DNA of 6,139 nt from Phycisphaerales bacterium (GCA_003485185.1 DNAS01000070.1:15942-22080), one strand, 5' to 3'; positions 1 through 6,139 are shown, counted from the stretch's first letter. The notes: generated by a model not told the origin, from the sequence alone. Translations and numbers: made by a program.

Positions 1-3000
1 GAGATCAAGGCGCCGCGCGCGGCGCTGTGGGTGACCAAGAGCTTCCTGCCGGGCGAAAAGGCCGAGGTCTATTGGCAGATCCGCAACATCCGCAAACTGA
101 GCCTGACCGCAACGGCGGTGGACCTGCCTGCCGCCGTCGAAAAGGTTCAGACGATCTCCGACCTCGTCAACATCCTGTCGGCGCAGGAAGGGCCGGTCAA
201 AGCCGAGTGGATCTTCGACACCCCCGATGACGGCAAGCACCAGTTCCACCAGTGCGCGCCGCAAGGGGAAGAGGAAAAACAGACGACCGTTCCGATCGAG
301 GTTCCGCTCAAGGAGTGCGGGGCGTACCTCATCAAGGCCGTCGGCGCGAATCCCGACGGGCAGTCCGACACGGCCTATTGCCTGGTGGTCATCTCGAAAA
401 TCGCGGCCGTCGCCAAGCTCGACGCCAACCAGGTGGTCGTGTTCGCCAACGACGTGCTCGACGGCACGCCGTGCGCCGGGGCGTCCGTTGCCGCCGTGCG
501 CTATTGGGGCCACGAAGGGAATCGCCCGCGCTGCGACCACGCTTCCGGAAAGATCGACGATGCGGGCTTGGCCGAGTTGAAGATGCCGCGCCGCGACTCC
601 TGCCAGTGGCTCGCTGCCGTCCGCGCCGGCGACGACCAGGCCCTCTGCGCCCAGGCCCATTATTCCTGGTGGTGGTGGGGCTACCGCGAGCAGTACAAGG
701 CGTACGGCTTCACCGACCGGCCGGTGTATCGGCCGAAGGACGTGGTGCACTTCAAGCAGATCGTCCGCGCCTGCAAGGAGGGCGATTACGCCAACCTGCC
801 CGGGCAGAAGGTCCGCGTGCAGATACAAAATCCCAAGGGCGAGACGATCTACTCCCGCGACCACGTCACCGACGAGTTCGGCGCCATCGAGGGCGAACTG
901 CCCACCAAGGCCGACTGGCCCCTGGGCGTCTATTCCATCCAGGTCCACATTGGCGGGATGCAGATCGGCCAGTGGTACGTTCCGGGCAACCGCTTCCGCC
1001 TGGAGGAGTACCGCAAGCCCGAGTTCAAGGTGACGGTCGAGCCAGGCCGGCCCGATTACCGCGTGGGCGACGAGATGAAGATCAAGATCGGCGCGCGGTA
1101 CTACTATGGCCAGCCCGTCGGCGGCGCGGAGGTGCGGTTCACCATCCGCAAGCAGAGCTACACGCACCGATACGAATGGCCTCGCCCGTTCGCGTGGTAC
1201 TACGAGGAAGTCTACTACGGCCGGCAGTACGGGCGCTGGCGTCCGTGGTGGCGTCCGCAGTTCGACGAGCTGGTCGCGCAGGGCACGGCCAAGACCGATT
1301 CCGCCGGCGAGGCGTTCGTGACGGTCAAGGCCGACGCGATCAAGGGCCACGAGGAACTGGACCTGAAGTTCGTGGTCGAGGCCGAAGTGACCGACGCCTC
1401 CCGCCGGGTGATCCGCGGTGCCGGCGACGTGAAGGTCACGCATACGCCGTTCTACATCTATCCCAAGCCTGCGCAGTGGGTATACGGCCCGGGCGACAGC
1501 GTGGAGATCAACGTCAAGACGGAGAACCCGTCCGGCCAGCCGGTCGCGGGTGAGTTCACCGTCGAGGCCTGGCGGATCGAGCGAATCCGCAAGGTAGTCA
1601 AGAAGGACGGCCGGGAGATCGTCGAGTTCGAGGAGAAGCTCGCCCAGAAGCTCCACGCCGGTCCGCTGAAGATCGGCGCGACGGGGCGCGGGGCGTTCCG
1701 CTTCACGCCGGACGTGACGGGCAACGTGAAGATTGTCGTCCGCGAGACCCTGCCGGCCAACCGCGATGCGGCCCGCCAAGGTGTCGAGGGCTCGTGCGAG
1801 CTCTGGATCGCCTCGAAGACCGGCGCCGAGGCACATTACGCCTACAACGACCTCCAGGTCGTCCCCGCCGCCGACCAATACGAGGTCGGCCAGACGATGA
1901 AACTGCTGGTCAACACGCGATTCGAGAACAGCCGCGTCCTGCTGACCGGCGAGGCGGACGGCCTGCTGTTCGTCCGCGTCGTGCACGTCAAGGCCAAGTC
2001 CGCGCTGGTGGAGATTCCGGTGGAGGCGAAGCTGTCGCCGAACTTCCGCCTGACGGCAACGCTGCTGCGCGACGGCAGGCTGCTGATGGACGCCAAGGAG
2101 ATGATCGTCCCGCCGACGCACCGGTTCCTCAAGGTCGTCGCCACGCTCGACAAGGGCGACCTGGGCGGGGGCGAGGACAACAAGTACCAGCCGCGGGAGA
2201 AGACCCGCATCCGCCTGAAAGTTTCCGACCTGCGGACGGGCGAGCCCGTGCGCGGGCAGGTGGCGTTGATGCTCGTGGACTCCAGCGTGTATTACATCCA
2301 GCCGGAATTCCGCGAGGAAATCGAAAAGGCGTTCTACGGCGCCACGCGGCACGTGATGGTCTCGACGGCGGACAGCTTCGCCGGTCCGGCGTCGATAGCG
2401 GAACGGCGCGAATACCTCCGCCGGGGCCGTGCTGGCGGACTCCTGATGGCCGAGGCGCAAGCCGCCGATGGCATGGGCCGCGCCATGCCGATGGCCGCCT
2501 TGACGCCGAGGGAATCCATGAAGGGAGCGGTCGCCGACAAGGCGGAAGAACTCGAAGGTGCGCCGCAACTCGCCGAGACGATCATCCGCGAGAATTTCCG
2601 CGACACGGTCCTCTGGGCCGGCGCGGTGACGACCGACGCGGACGGCACGGCCTTGGTTCCCGTGGAAATGCCCGACCAGCTCACCACGTTCGCCCTGCAC
2701 GCGATCGCGCTGGACAAGGACACCCGCGTCGGCCAGACGCAGTCCGACGTCATCACCACCAAGCGGATCATCGTTCGCCTCCAGGGCGGACGGTTCTTCA
2801 CCGAGGGCGACCACGCCTACGTGACGGTCATCGCCCACAACTATTATGACGACGCGCAGAAGCTCCAGGTGGACCTGGCGGCCGACGCCGGCCTGAAGCT
2901 GCGTCAAGTCAAGCTCGCCGGCAAGTGGCAGCCTTACGCCTCGGGGCAGGCGTTGGACGTGACCGTTCCGCCGGGCGGCGAGGTGCGCCTGGACTTCCAG

Positions 3001-4917
3001 ACGACGGCGGAGCGCCCCGGCGAGGTCAAGCTCCTCGCCCGTGCCCGCGGGGTGAAGGAATCCGACGCCATCCAGCTTACCAAGCCCATCGTGCCGTGGG
3101 GCGCAGTCAAGCTGCTGGCCTCGGGTGGGGCGTTGCGCGGCGCGGGCGGCGCCGAGCAGGGCGCCGAGTGGACGTTCGAGATCCCACGGGAAATCGCCGC
3201 CGGCAGCCAGGAGCTTATCGTCACGCTGAACCCGACGGTGGCCGCGGCGGCCATGGAAAGCCTGCCGTACCTGGCGGCGTATCCGTACGGCTGCGTGGAG
3301 CAGACGATGAGCCGCTTCCTGCCGACCGTGCTGATGCGCAAGACGCTCCAGGACGCCGGAGTGGACCTGGACACGATCCGCAAACGGATCGAGCAGCAGG
3401 CGGCGCAGGATCCCAAGCTGGCGGCCAGGTACAAGCAGCGTCTGGAATACTGGAACCGCAACCCGGTCTACTCGAAGGCCGAAGTGGACGCGATGATCGC
3501 GGCAGGGCTCAAACGCCTCGCCGACATGCAGCACGGCGACGGCGGCTGGGGCTGGTGGAAGCAGGACGGCAGCGATCCGTACATGACCGCGTACGTCGTC
3601 AGCGGGCTGGTGATCGCCCGCGACTGCGACGCGGACGTTCCTGCCGGCATGATCGAGCGCGGAGCGAAGTTCCTCGCCGCCCGCGCCGCCACGCCCAAGG
3701 TGGACGACCGCCGGGACTGGTGGTACCGCCACATCGACAATGACAACACGCGGGCCTACGTGCTGTACGCATTGGGTCGGGCCGACGCGAAGCAACTCAA
3801 GCAGGCCAAGATCGCGGCGGAACTGAAACGCCTCTTCGACGCGCGCGACGAACTGTCCGATTGCGGCCGGGCCATGCTGGCCATGGCGCTGTGGGCGGCC
3901 GGCAGGGGCGCCGAGGCGACTGTCGTCGTGGAGAACCTGGAGAACACGGCCGTCCTCGACGAGAAACTCGGCACCGCCCACTGGGGCAAGATCGACGGCT
4001 GGTGGTACTGGTACCACGGGGCGACGGAGACGACCTCCTGGGTTCTCCAGGCGATGCTGGACGTTCGCCCGGACGACAAGCACGTTCCGATGGCCGTCAA
4101 CTGGCTGGTCGCCAACCGGCGCGAGGGTTACTGGCACAACACCAAGACGACGGCGATGGCGGTCTATGCCCTGGCCCGATACGCCAAGGTGGCCGGCGAG
4201 CTGGATTGCGACCAGACGTTCGAGGTCACGTTCGGCGGCGTGACGCGGACGGTCCACGTGACGCGGGAGAACGTCTTCACGGCAGAGGATCGCGTGGTGA
4301 TTCCGGCGGGGCAACTGCCGCCCGGAAAGCACGCGGTCAAGGTCGTCCGCAAGGGAAAGGGCAATCTGTACTGGGGCGCGTATGCGAAGTTCTTCACCAA
4401 GGAAGACCCCATCCGCGGCGGCGGAAACCGCATGGCCATCGCCCGGAACTACTGGCGGCTGGTGCCGGAGAAGTTCGAAAACACCCGCCAGGTCTGGAAG
4501 GACGGGCAATGGGTGGAGGAGAAGTTCCCCGACCTTCGTTACCAGCGCGAGAAACTGCCCGACGGGGCGGAAGTCGCCAGCGGCGATCTCGTCGAGGCCG
4601 AGCTGACCATCCAGGTGGATGAGAACGTCGAATACATGCTGTTCGAGGACCCGAAGCCTTCCGGCTGCGAGCCGTACGACCTGGTTAGCGGCGGAAGCTA
4701 CGCCGGCGGGACCTACGCGAACATGGAACTGCGGGACACGAAGGTGGTGTTCTTCGCGAGCTGGCTGGGAAAGGGCGAGCACCGGATCGCCTACAAGCTT
4801 GTCTGCGAGCAGCCCGGAACGTTCCGGATCATCCCGACCTCGGGCGAGGCGATGTATTCGCCGTTCATCCAGGCGATCAGCGACAGCGGCAAGCTGACCA
4901 TCACGGAGAAGCCCTGA
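1..4917 (+). CDS. Alpha-2-macroglobulin family protein, thioester type (5' partial)
   Basis: Bacterial alpha-2-macroglobulins are large extracytoplasmic protease traps: cleavage of an exposed bait segment changes the fold and releases a reactive thioester that binds the attacker covalently. The frame is open from base 1 (codons numbered from there, 1638 in view), so the true start and any signal peptide lie upstream; the GTG at 31 is only an internal codon. Visible in order: macroglobulin repeats including TDRPVYRP (codons 238-245) and EEYRKPEF (335-342); an aromatic-rich insert (387-421); a bait-region-type domain from about 615 with LMLVDSSVYYI (756-766); a variable Ala/Met/Arg-rich stretch (about 781-860); the core signature FRDTVLWAG (866-874) with PDQLTTF (891-897); thioester GCVEQ (1097-1101); the alpha-helical thioester domain with HGDGGWGWW (1178-1186) to about 1400; and a C-terminal beta domain of receptor-binding/MG10 type (about 1520-1638). 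Family assignment is firm. Whether it sits in the periplasm or is lipid-anchored cannot be seen. No penicillin-binding protein 1C partner is in view. Confidence 0.95.
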   Translation, partial: EIKAPRAALWVTKSFLPGEKAEVYWQIRNIRKLSLTATAVDLPAAVEKVQTISDLVNILSAQEGPVKAEWIFDTPDDGKHQFHQCAPQGEEEKQTTVPIEVPLKECGAYLIKAVGANPDGQSDTAYCLVVISKIAAVAKLDANQVVVFANDVLDGTPCAGASVAAVRYWGHEGNRPRCDHASGKIDDAGLAELKMPRRDSCQWLAAVRAGDDQALCAQAHYSWWWWGYREQYKAYGFTDRPVYRPKDVVHFKQIVRACKEGDYANLPGQKVRVQIQNPKGETIYSRDHVTDEFGAIEGELPTKADWPLGVYSIQVHIGGMQIGQWYVPGNRFRLEEYRKPEFKVTVEPGRPDYRVGDEMKIKIGARYYYGQPVGGAEVRFTIRKQSYTHRYEWPRPFAWYYEEVYYGRQYGRWRPWWRPQFDELVAQGTAKTDSAGEAFVTVKADAIKGHEELDLKFVVEAEVTDASRRVIRGAGDVKVTHTPFYIYPKPAQWVYGPGDSVEINVKTENPSGQPVAGEFTVEAWRIERIRKVVKKDGREIVEFEEKLAQKLHAGPLKIGATGRGAFRFTPDVTGNVKIVVRETLPANRDAARQGVEGSCELWIASKTGAEAHYAYNDLQVVPAADQYEVGQTMKLLVNTRFENSRVLLTGEADGLLFVRVVHVKAKSALVEIPVEAKLSPNFRLTATLLRDGRLLMDAKEMIVPPTHRFLKVVATLDKGDLGGGEDNKYQPREKTRIRLKVSDLRTGEPVRGQVALMLVDSSVYYIQPEFREEIEKAFYGATRHVMVSTADSFAGPASIAERREYLRRGRAGGLLMAEAQAADGMGRAMPMAALTPRESMKGAVADKAEELEGAPQLAETIIRENFRDTVLWAGAVTTDADGTALVPVEMPDQLTTFALHAIALDKDTRVGQTQSDVITTKRIIVRLQGGRFFTEGDHAYVTVIAHNYYDDAQKLQVDLAADAGLKLRQVKLAGKWQPYASGQALDVTVPPGGEVRLDFQTTAERPGEVKLLARARGVKESDAIQLTKPIVPWGAVKLLASGGALRGAGGAEQGAEWTFEIPREIAAGSQELIVTLNPTVAAAAMESLPYLAAYPYGCVEQTMSRFLPTVLMRKTLQDAGVDLDTIRKRIEQQAAQDPKLAARYKQRLEYWNRNPVYSKAEVDAMIAAGLKRLADMQHGDGGWGWWKQDGSDPYMTAYVVSGLVIARDCDADVPAGMIERGAKFLAARAATPKVDDRRDWWYRHIDNDNTRAYVLYALGRADAKQLKQAKIAAELKRLFDARDELSDCGRAMLAMALWAAGRGAEATVVVENLENTAVLDEKLGTAHWGKIDGWWYWYHGATETTSWVLQAMLDVRPDDKHVPMAVNWLVANRREGYWHNTKTTAMAVYALARYAKVAGELDCDQTFEVTFGGVTRTVHVTRENVFTAEDRVVIPAGQLPPGKHAVKVVRKGKGNLYWGAYAKFFTKEDPIRGGGNRMAIARNYWRLVPEKFENTRQVWKDGQWVEEKFPDLRYQREKLPDGAEVASGDLVEAELTIQVDENVEYMLFEDPKPSGCEPYDLVSGGSYAGGTYANMELRDTKVVFFASWLGKGEHRIAYKLVCEQPGTFRIIPTSGEAMYSPFIQAISDSGKLTITEKP
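2341..2580 (+). other. Candidate bait region of the macroglobulin
   Basis: Codons 781-860 lie between the last beta-domain motif (VDSSVYYI) and the conserved FRDTVLWAG, where the protease-cleaved bait segment or flexible linker is expected. The stretch is low in predicted structure and rich in Ala, Met, Arg and Glu. It contains RREYLRRGRAGG, a run of basic sites that trypsin-like enzymes would cut, followed by small and hydrophobic residues with repeated Met. The boundaries are inferred from the neighbouring motifs and are approximate. Confidence 0.45.
3289..3303 (+). other. Thioester motif GCVEQ
   Basis: Codons 1097-1101 read Gly-Cys-Val-Glu-Gln, matching the CxEQ motif of complement and alpha-2-macroglobulin proteins. 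Cys1098 (bases 3292-3294) and Gln1101 (3301-3303) would form the internal thioester. The surrounding YPYGCVEQTMSRFLP is typical of thioester-positive bacterial members and separates this protein from the YfaS-like group, which has lost the cysteine. The motif is intact, so covalent trapping should be possible. Confidence 0.93.
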
Positions 4918-4957
4918 CGCTCGCGACGGCGGGCAAAATGCCGAAAACCGTGGCGTC

Positions 4958-4985
4958 TGGCCGGCAACGGGGTACAATCCGGCCA
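4958..4985 (+). repeat. Inverted repeat framing the CYTH -10 box
   Basis: TGGCCGG (4958-4964) and CCGGCCA (4979-4985) are perfect reverse complements separated by 14 bases. The spacer ends with the TACAAT box, and the right arm ends on the A of the CYTH start codon. It could be an operator for a dimeric repressor that would block the -10 box. GGCCGG-type words are common in GC-rich DNA, so chance is not excluded. Confidence 0.4.
4973..4978 (+). promoter_or_regulatory. Putative -10 box (TACAAT) for a leaderless CYTH transcript
   Basis: TACAAT matches the bacterial -10 consensus at five of six positions and stands out in GC-rich surroundings. It ends six bases before the ATG at 4985, so the usual transcription start would fall on or next to the start codon. 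The only purine-rich run upstream (GGGG, 4969-4972) is 12 bases from the ATG and inside or next to the promoter, so it is unlikely to be a ribosome binding site. No good -35 is seen; TGGCGT at 4951-4956 with a 16-base spacer is weak. Confidence 0.5.
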
Positions 4986-5572
4986 TGCGCGACGAGATCG
5001 AGGTCAAGTTCCAGGTCGAATCGCACCGGGCGGTGCGGCGGGCGCTGCAGCAGGCCGGCGCGACATTTCTCAGCATGGTGCTGCACACCGACCGGTATCT
5101 GGACCGCCCGGACGGCAGCTTGTGCAAGGCCCAGTGCGGCCTGCGTCTGCGGACCGCGCGGGTTTTGCGCAAGGGCAGCCAGCCGCAGGATCTGCGCCCG
5201 CAACTGACCTACAAGGGTCCGCTCAAGCCCCACGCGAAGATGAAAATCCGCCCGGAAGTGCAGTTCCACCTCGACGATCCGGATTCCCTCCTCGCCATCC
5301 TCGATGCTGTCGGGCTGAAGGTAAGCGCCGTCATCGAGAAACGCCGCTCGACGCACCGTCTCGGCCGGAGCTTGGTGGAACTGGACGAGATTCCCCTGCT
5401 TGGGTGTTTCGTGGAGGTCGAATCGCCCACGCGGCGCGAAGCGGAGTCGCTCTGCCGGCGATTGGGCCTGACTGGACCGACGATCCGCGAGTCCTACCTG
5501 CATCTTGCGATGTCCGAGGCGGCGCGTCGAGGCCGGCGGACCGATCGCATCGTCTTCTCGCGGGGCCGATAG
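4985..5572 (+). CDS. CYTH domain protein (class IV adenylate cyclase / triphosphatase superfamily)
   Basis: The 195-residue protein is a complete, cytoplasmic-looking CYTH domain; these beta-tunnel enzymes bind a triphosphate through acidic residues and divalent metal on one face and basic residues on the other. Visible signatures: N-terminal ExExK (E4, E6, K8), HTDRYLD (34-40), LRLR (53-56), LTYKGP (74-79), RPEVQ (89-93), IEKRRSTHRL (117-126), LDEIPLLGCFVEVE (133-146) and the closing SY (170-171), which resembles the CyaB-like class IV cyclase group. The usual RxExE strand reads RPEVQ, with Gln at the last acidic position. A basic tail (181-195, RRGRRTDR) follows the domain. ATG 4985 is chosen because no in-frame ATG, GTG or TTG lies between it and the end of the macroglobulin gene. 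Substrate is undetermined: cAMP synthesis from ATP, or hydrolysis of thiamine triphosphate, tripolyphosphate or a nucleotide, are all possible within the superfamily. It probably has its own promoter rather than depending on the upstream gene. Confidence 0.9.
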   Translation: MRDEIEVKFQVESHRAVRRALQQAGATFLSMVLHTDRYLDRPDGSLCKAQCGLRLRTARVLRKGSQPQDLRPQLTYKGPLKPHAKMKIRPEVQFHLDDPDSLLAILDAVGLKVSAVIEKRRSTHRLGRSLVELDEIPLLGCFVEVESPTRREAESLCRRLGLTGPTIRESYLHLAMSEAARRGRRTDRIVFSRGR

Positions 5573-5598
5573 GGTTCCATTCCGCCGGAAATCGGCCC
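5563..5598 (+). terminator. Strong hairpin overlapping the CYTH stop codon, likely terminator
   Basis: GGGCCGAT (5563-5570) and ATCGGCCC (5591-5598) are perfect 8-base complements. TTCC (5575-5578) can extend the stem by pairing with GGAA (5587-5590) across a 4-base bulge. The left arm ends on the T of the TAG stop. What follows (CTTGCATTG after a few bases) is not a clean T-tract, so termination may be weak or factor-assisted. The hairpin also insulates the CYTH gene from the promoter that starts at 5605. Confidence 0.5.
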
Positions 5599-5604
5599 TG
5601 CCGC

Positions 5605-5633
5605 TTGCATTGGGTGGTGCCAGTCCCTATAAA
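5605..5633 (+). promoter_or_regulatory. Putative sigma-70-type promoter for the metal ATPase
   Basis: TTGCAT (5605-5610) and TATAAA (5628-5633) are separated by exactly 17 bases, the optimal spacing. The -10 matches consensus at five of six positions in an AT-rich island, while the -35 matches only about half. Expected transcription start is about 5640, giving a leader of roughly 128 bases before the ATG at 5769. The gene immediately downstream encodes a metal exporter, so metal-dependent control would be natural, but no MerR-type long spacer is seen at this site. Confidence 0.45.
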
Positions 5634-5642
5634 TTCAGGTTT

Positions 5643-5762
5643 CTCGGAGAACTTGGCTTGCGCGTACAGCGTAGTACCGAACGACGGGCATAGGGTGTCC
5701 CACTTCCAAGTTCCGAGCGGGTCTCCGCCGGGACGGACACGTTGCGCGGGCATTTCACGGAG
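5643..5762 (+). promoter_or_regulatory. Structured 5' leader of the metal ATPase, candidate RNA switch
   Basis: CTCGGA-GA-ACTTGG (5643-5656) pairs with CCAAGT-TCCGAG (5706-5717), giving 12 base pairs with one two-base bulge and enclosing 49 bases. Inside, GGG-TGT-CCC (5693-5701) and GTAC/GTAC (5664-5667 with 5674-5677) can form small hairpins. Downstream, CTCCG (5723-5727) is exactly complementary to CGGAG of the ribosome binding site (5758-5762). CGGAGA of the first stem strand (5645-5650) is also exactly complementary to TCTCCG (5722-5727). The first strand could therefore pair either with 5706-5717 or with the anti-ribosome-site segment, the layout of a translation switch. I do not recognise it as a known riboswitch class. 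The main stem is well supported by sequence; the switching role is inference. Confidence 0.4.
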
Positions 5763-5768
5763 CAGAGC

Positions 5769-6139
5769 ATGGCGCATGACATATTGAAGGGCTCGGTCCA
5801 GCAGGAAACCAGCCGCGCGGGCATTTTCATCCTCGGCATCCTCATGGGCGGGGTACTGGTGATCGTCTCCTACCTGGCCGACTGGTTCTTCGTGGACCCG
5901 TTCTACAGTTCCTCGCTGGCGCTGGTGGGCACGGTCCTGCTGGGCGTACCGATCATCTGGCACGCCGCTCGCGAGCTGGGCCACGGGCACATGCACATGG
6001 ACGAGCTGGTGGCGCTGGCGGTGATCGCGTCGGTGGCGGCCAGGGACTACAAGGCCGCCGGCGCGGTGGCGTTCTTCCTGCTGCTGGCGAACCTGATCGA
6101 GACGCGCACCGCCCTGGGCGCGCGAGCGAGCATCGAGAG
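5769..6139 (+). CDS. Heavy-metal-translocating P1B-type ATPase, N-terminal part (3' partial)
   Basis: The frame is open from ATG 5769 to the window end (123 codons). P1B ATPases pump a soft or transition metal cation out of the cytoplasm using ATP. Seen here are the first four hydrophobic segments (about residues 17-37, 48-67, 77-91 and 95-111) and the family wording MDELVALAVIASVA, YKAAGAVAFFLLLANLIETRTALGARASIE (in two adjoining stretches, 77-90 and 94-123), which leads into the actuator domain. No N-terminal CxxC metal-binding domain precedes the first helix; the cytoplasmic head is only about 16 residues. A His/Met cluster HGHMHM (72-77) lies just before the third helix. The metal-specifying CPC/SPC-type motif, the DKTG phosphorylation site and the ATP domain are beyond the window, so zinc/cadmium/cobalt versus copper cannot be told. 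The ATG is preferred because GGAG (5759-5762) stands six bases before it; an in-frame stop at 5691-5693 limits any extension. Confidence 0.85.
   Translation, partial: MAHDILKGSVQQETSRAGIFILGILMGGVLVIVSYLADWFFVDPFYSSSLALVGTVLLGVPIIWHAARELGHGHMHMDELVALAVIASVAARDYKAAGAVAFFLLLANLIETRTALGARASIE

Noticed and set aside
252..1553. 433-residue open frame inside the macroglobulin gene (+ strand, another frame)
   Set aside because: Its translation is dominated by Arg, Gly, Ala and Pro with no domain sense, as expected for a shifted frame of GC-rich coding DNA; the overlapping frame has clear macroglobulin motifs.
1794..2849. 351-residue open frame inside the macroglobulin gene (+ strand, another frame)
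   Set aside because: Same Arg/Gly/Pro-rich shadow composition, and it overlaps the bait and core signature motifs of the real frame.
4932..4942. GGCA-AAA-TGCC mini-hairpin after the macroglobulin stop
   Set aside because: Four pairs without a T-run are too weak to call a terminator.
4938..5207. 89-residue frame starting in the gap before the CYTH gene
   Set aside because: It overlaps the CYTH start in another frame, is Arg/Ser-rich, and lacks a ribosome site.
4901..5503. 200-residue antisense open frame covering the CYTH gene
   Set aside because: The + strand frame carries the full set of CYTH signatures; the antisense product shows no recognisable motif and is explained by codon bias.
5652..5680. 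MerR-type long-spacer promoter around TTGGCT...TAGTAC
   Set aside because: Neither box is a good match and the dyad between them is imperfect; the TTGCAT-17-TATAAA pair upstream is better.
5505..5693. 62-residue frame crossing the CYTH end and the ATPase promoter
   Set aside because: It spans the terminator-like hairpin and promoter and has no ribosome site or motif; its stop only limits upstream extension of the ATPase.
5331..5996. 221-residue antisense open frame across the intergenic region and ATPase start
   Set aside because: It runs through two real coding ends and the hairpins between them, has no recognisable domain, and no promoter or ribosome site was seen for it.
1..6139. tRNA, rRNA, CRISPR array, insertion sequence or phage signatures
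   Set aside because: No spaced direct repeats, transposase motifs, terminal repeats or tRNA-like cloverleaf were seen; the window is almost entirely ordinary coding sequence.

Overview
The window is GC-rich throughout, with tightly packed genes all on the + strand and strong G/C preference at third codon positions. It looks like a free-living Gram-negative-type bacterium. The style of the large alpha-2-macroglobulin and of the metal ATPase reminds me of Planctomycetota. That is an impression from protein wording, not a search result, and should be treated as tentative.

Layout: (1) bases 1-4917 hold the body and C-terminus of a thioester-containing bacterial alpha-2-macroglobulin; its N-terminus lies upstream of the window. 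(2) A 67-base gap (4918-4984) has no convincing terminator. It carries a TACAAT -10 box placed so that transcription would begin at the next start codon, framed by a perfect 7-base inverted repeat. (3) Bases 4985-5572 encode a complete CYTH-domain protein (class IV adenylate cyclase / triphosphatase superfamily). (4) A 196-base intergenic region (5573-5768) holds a strong hairpin overlapping the CYTH stop codon, a promoter-like TTGCAT-17-TATAAA, and a structured leader with a 12-pair bulged stem and complementary segments able to mask or free the ribosome binding site. (5) Bases 5769-6139 are the start of a P1B-type heavy-metal ATPase that runs off the window.

The three genes show no obvious shared pathway. 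The macroglobulin would act outside the cytoplasm as a protease trap, the CYTH protein in the cytoplasm on a nucleotide or polyphosphate substrate, and the ATPase in the inner membrane exporting a metal cation. The gene families are known. The most interesting signals are regulatory: the apparently leaderless CYTH transcript with its framed -10 box, and the long structured 5' leader before the ATPase, which has the layout of a translation-control switch and could be an undescribed metal-responsive RNA element.
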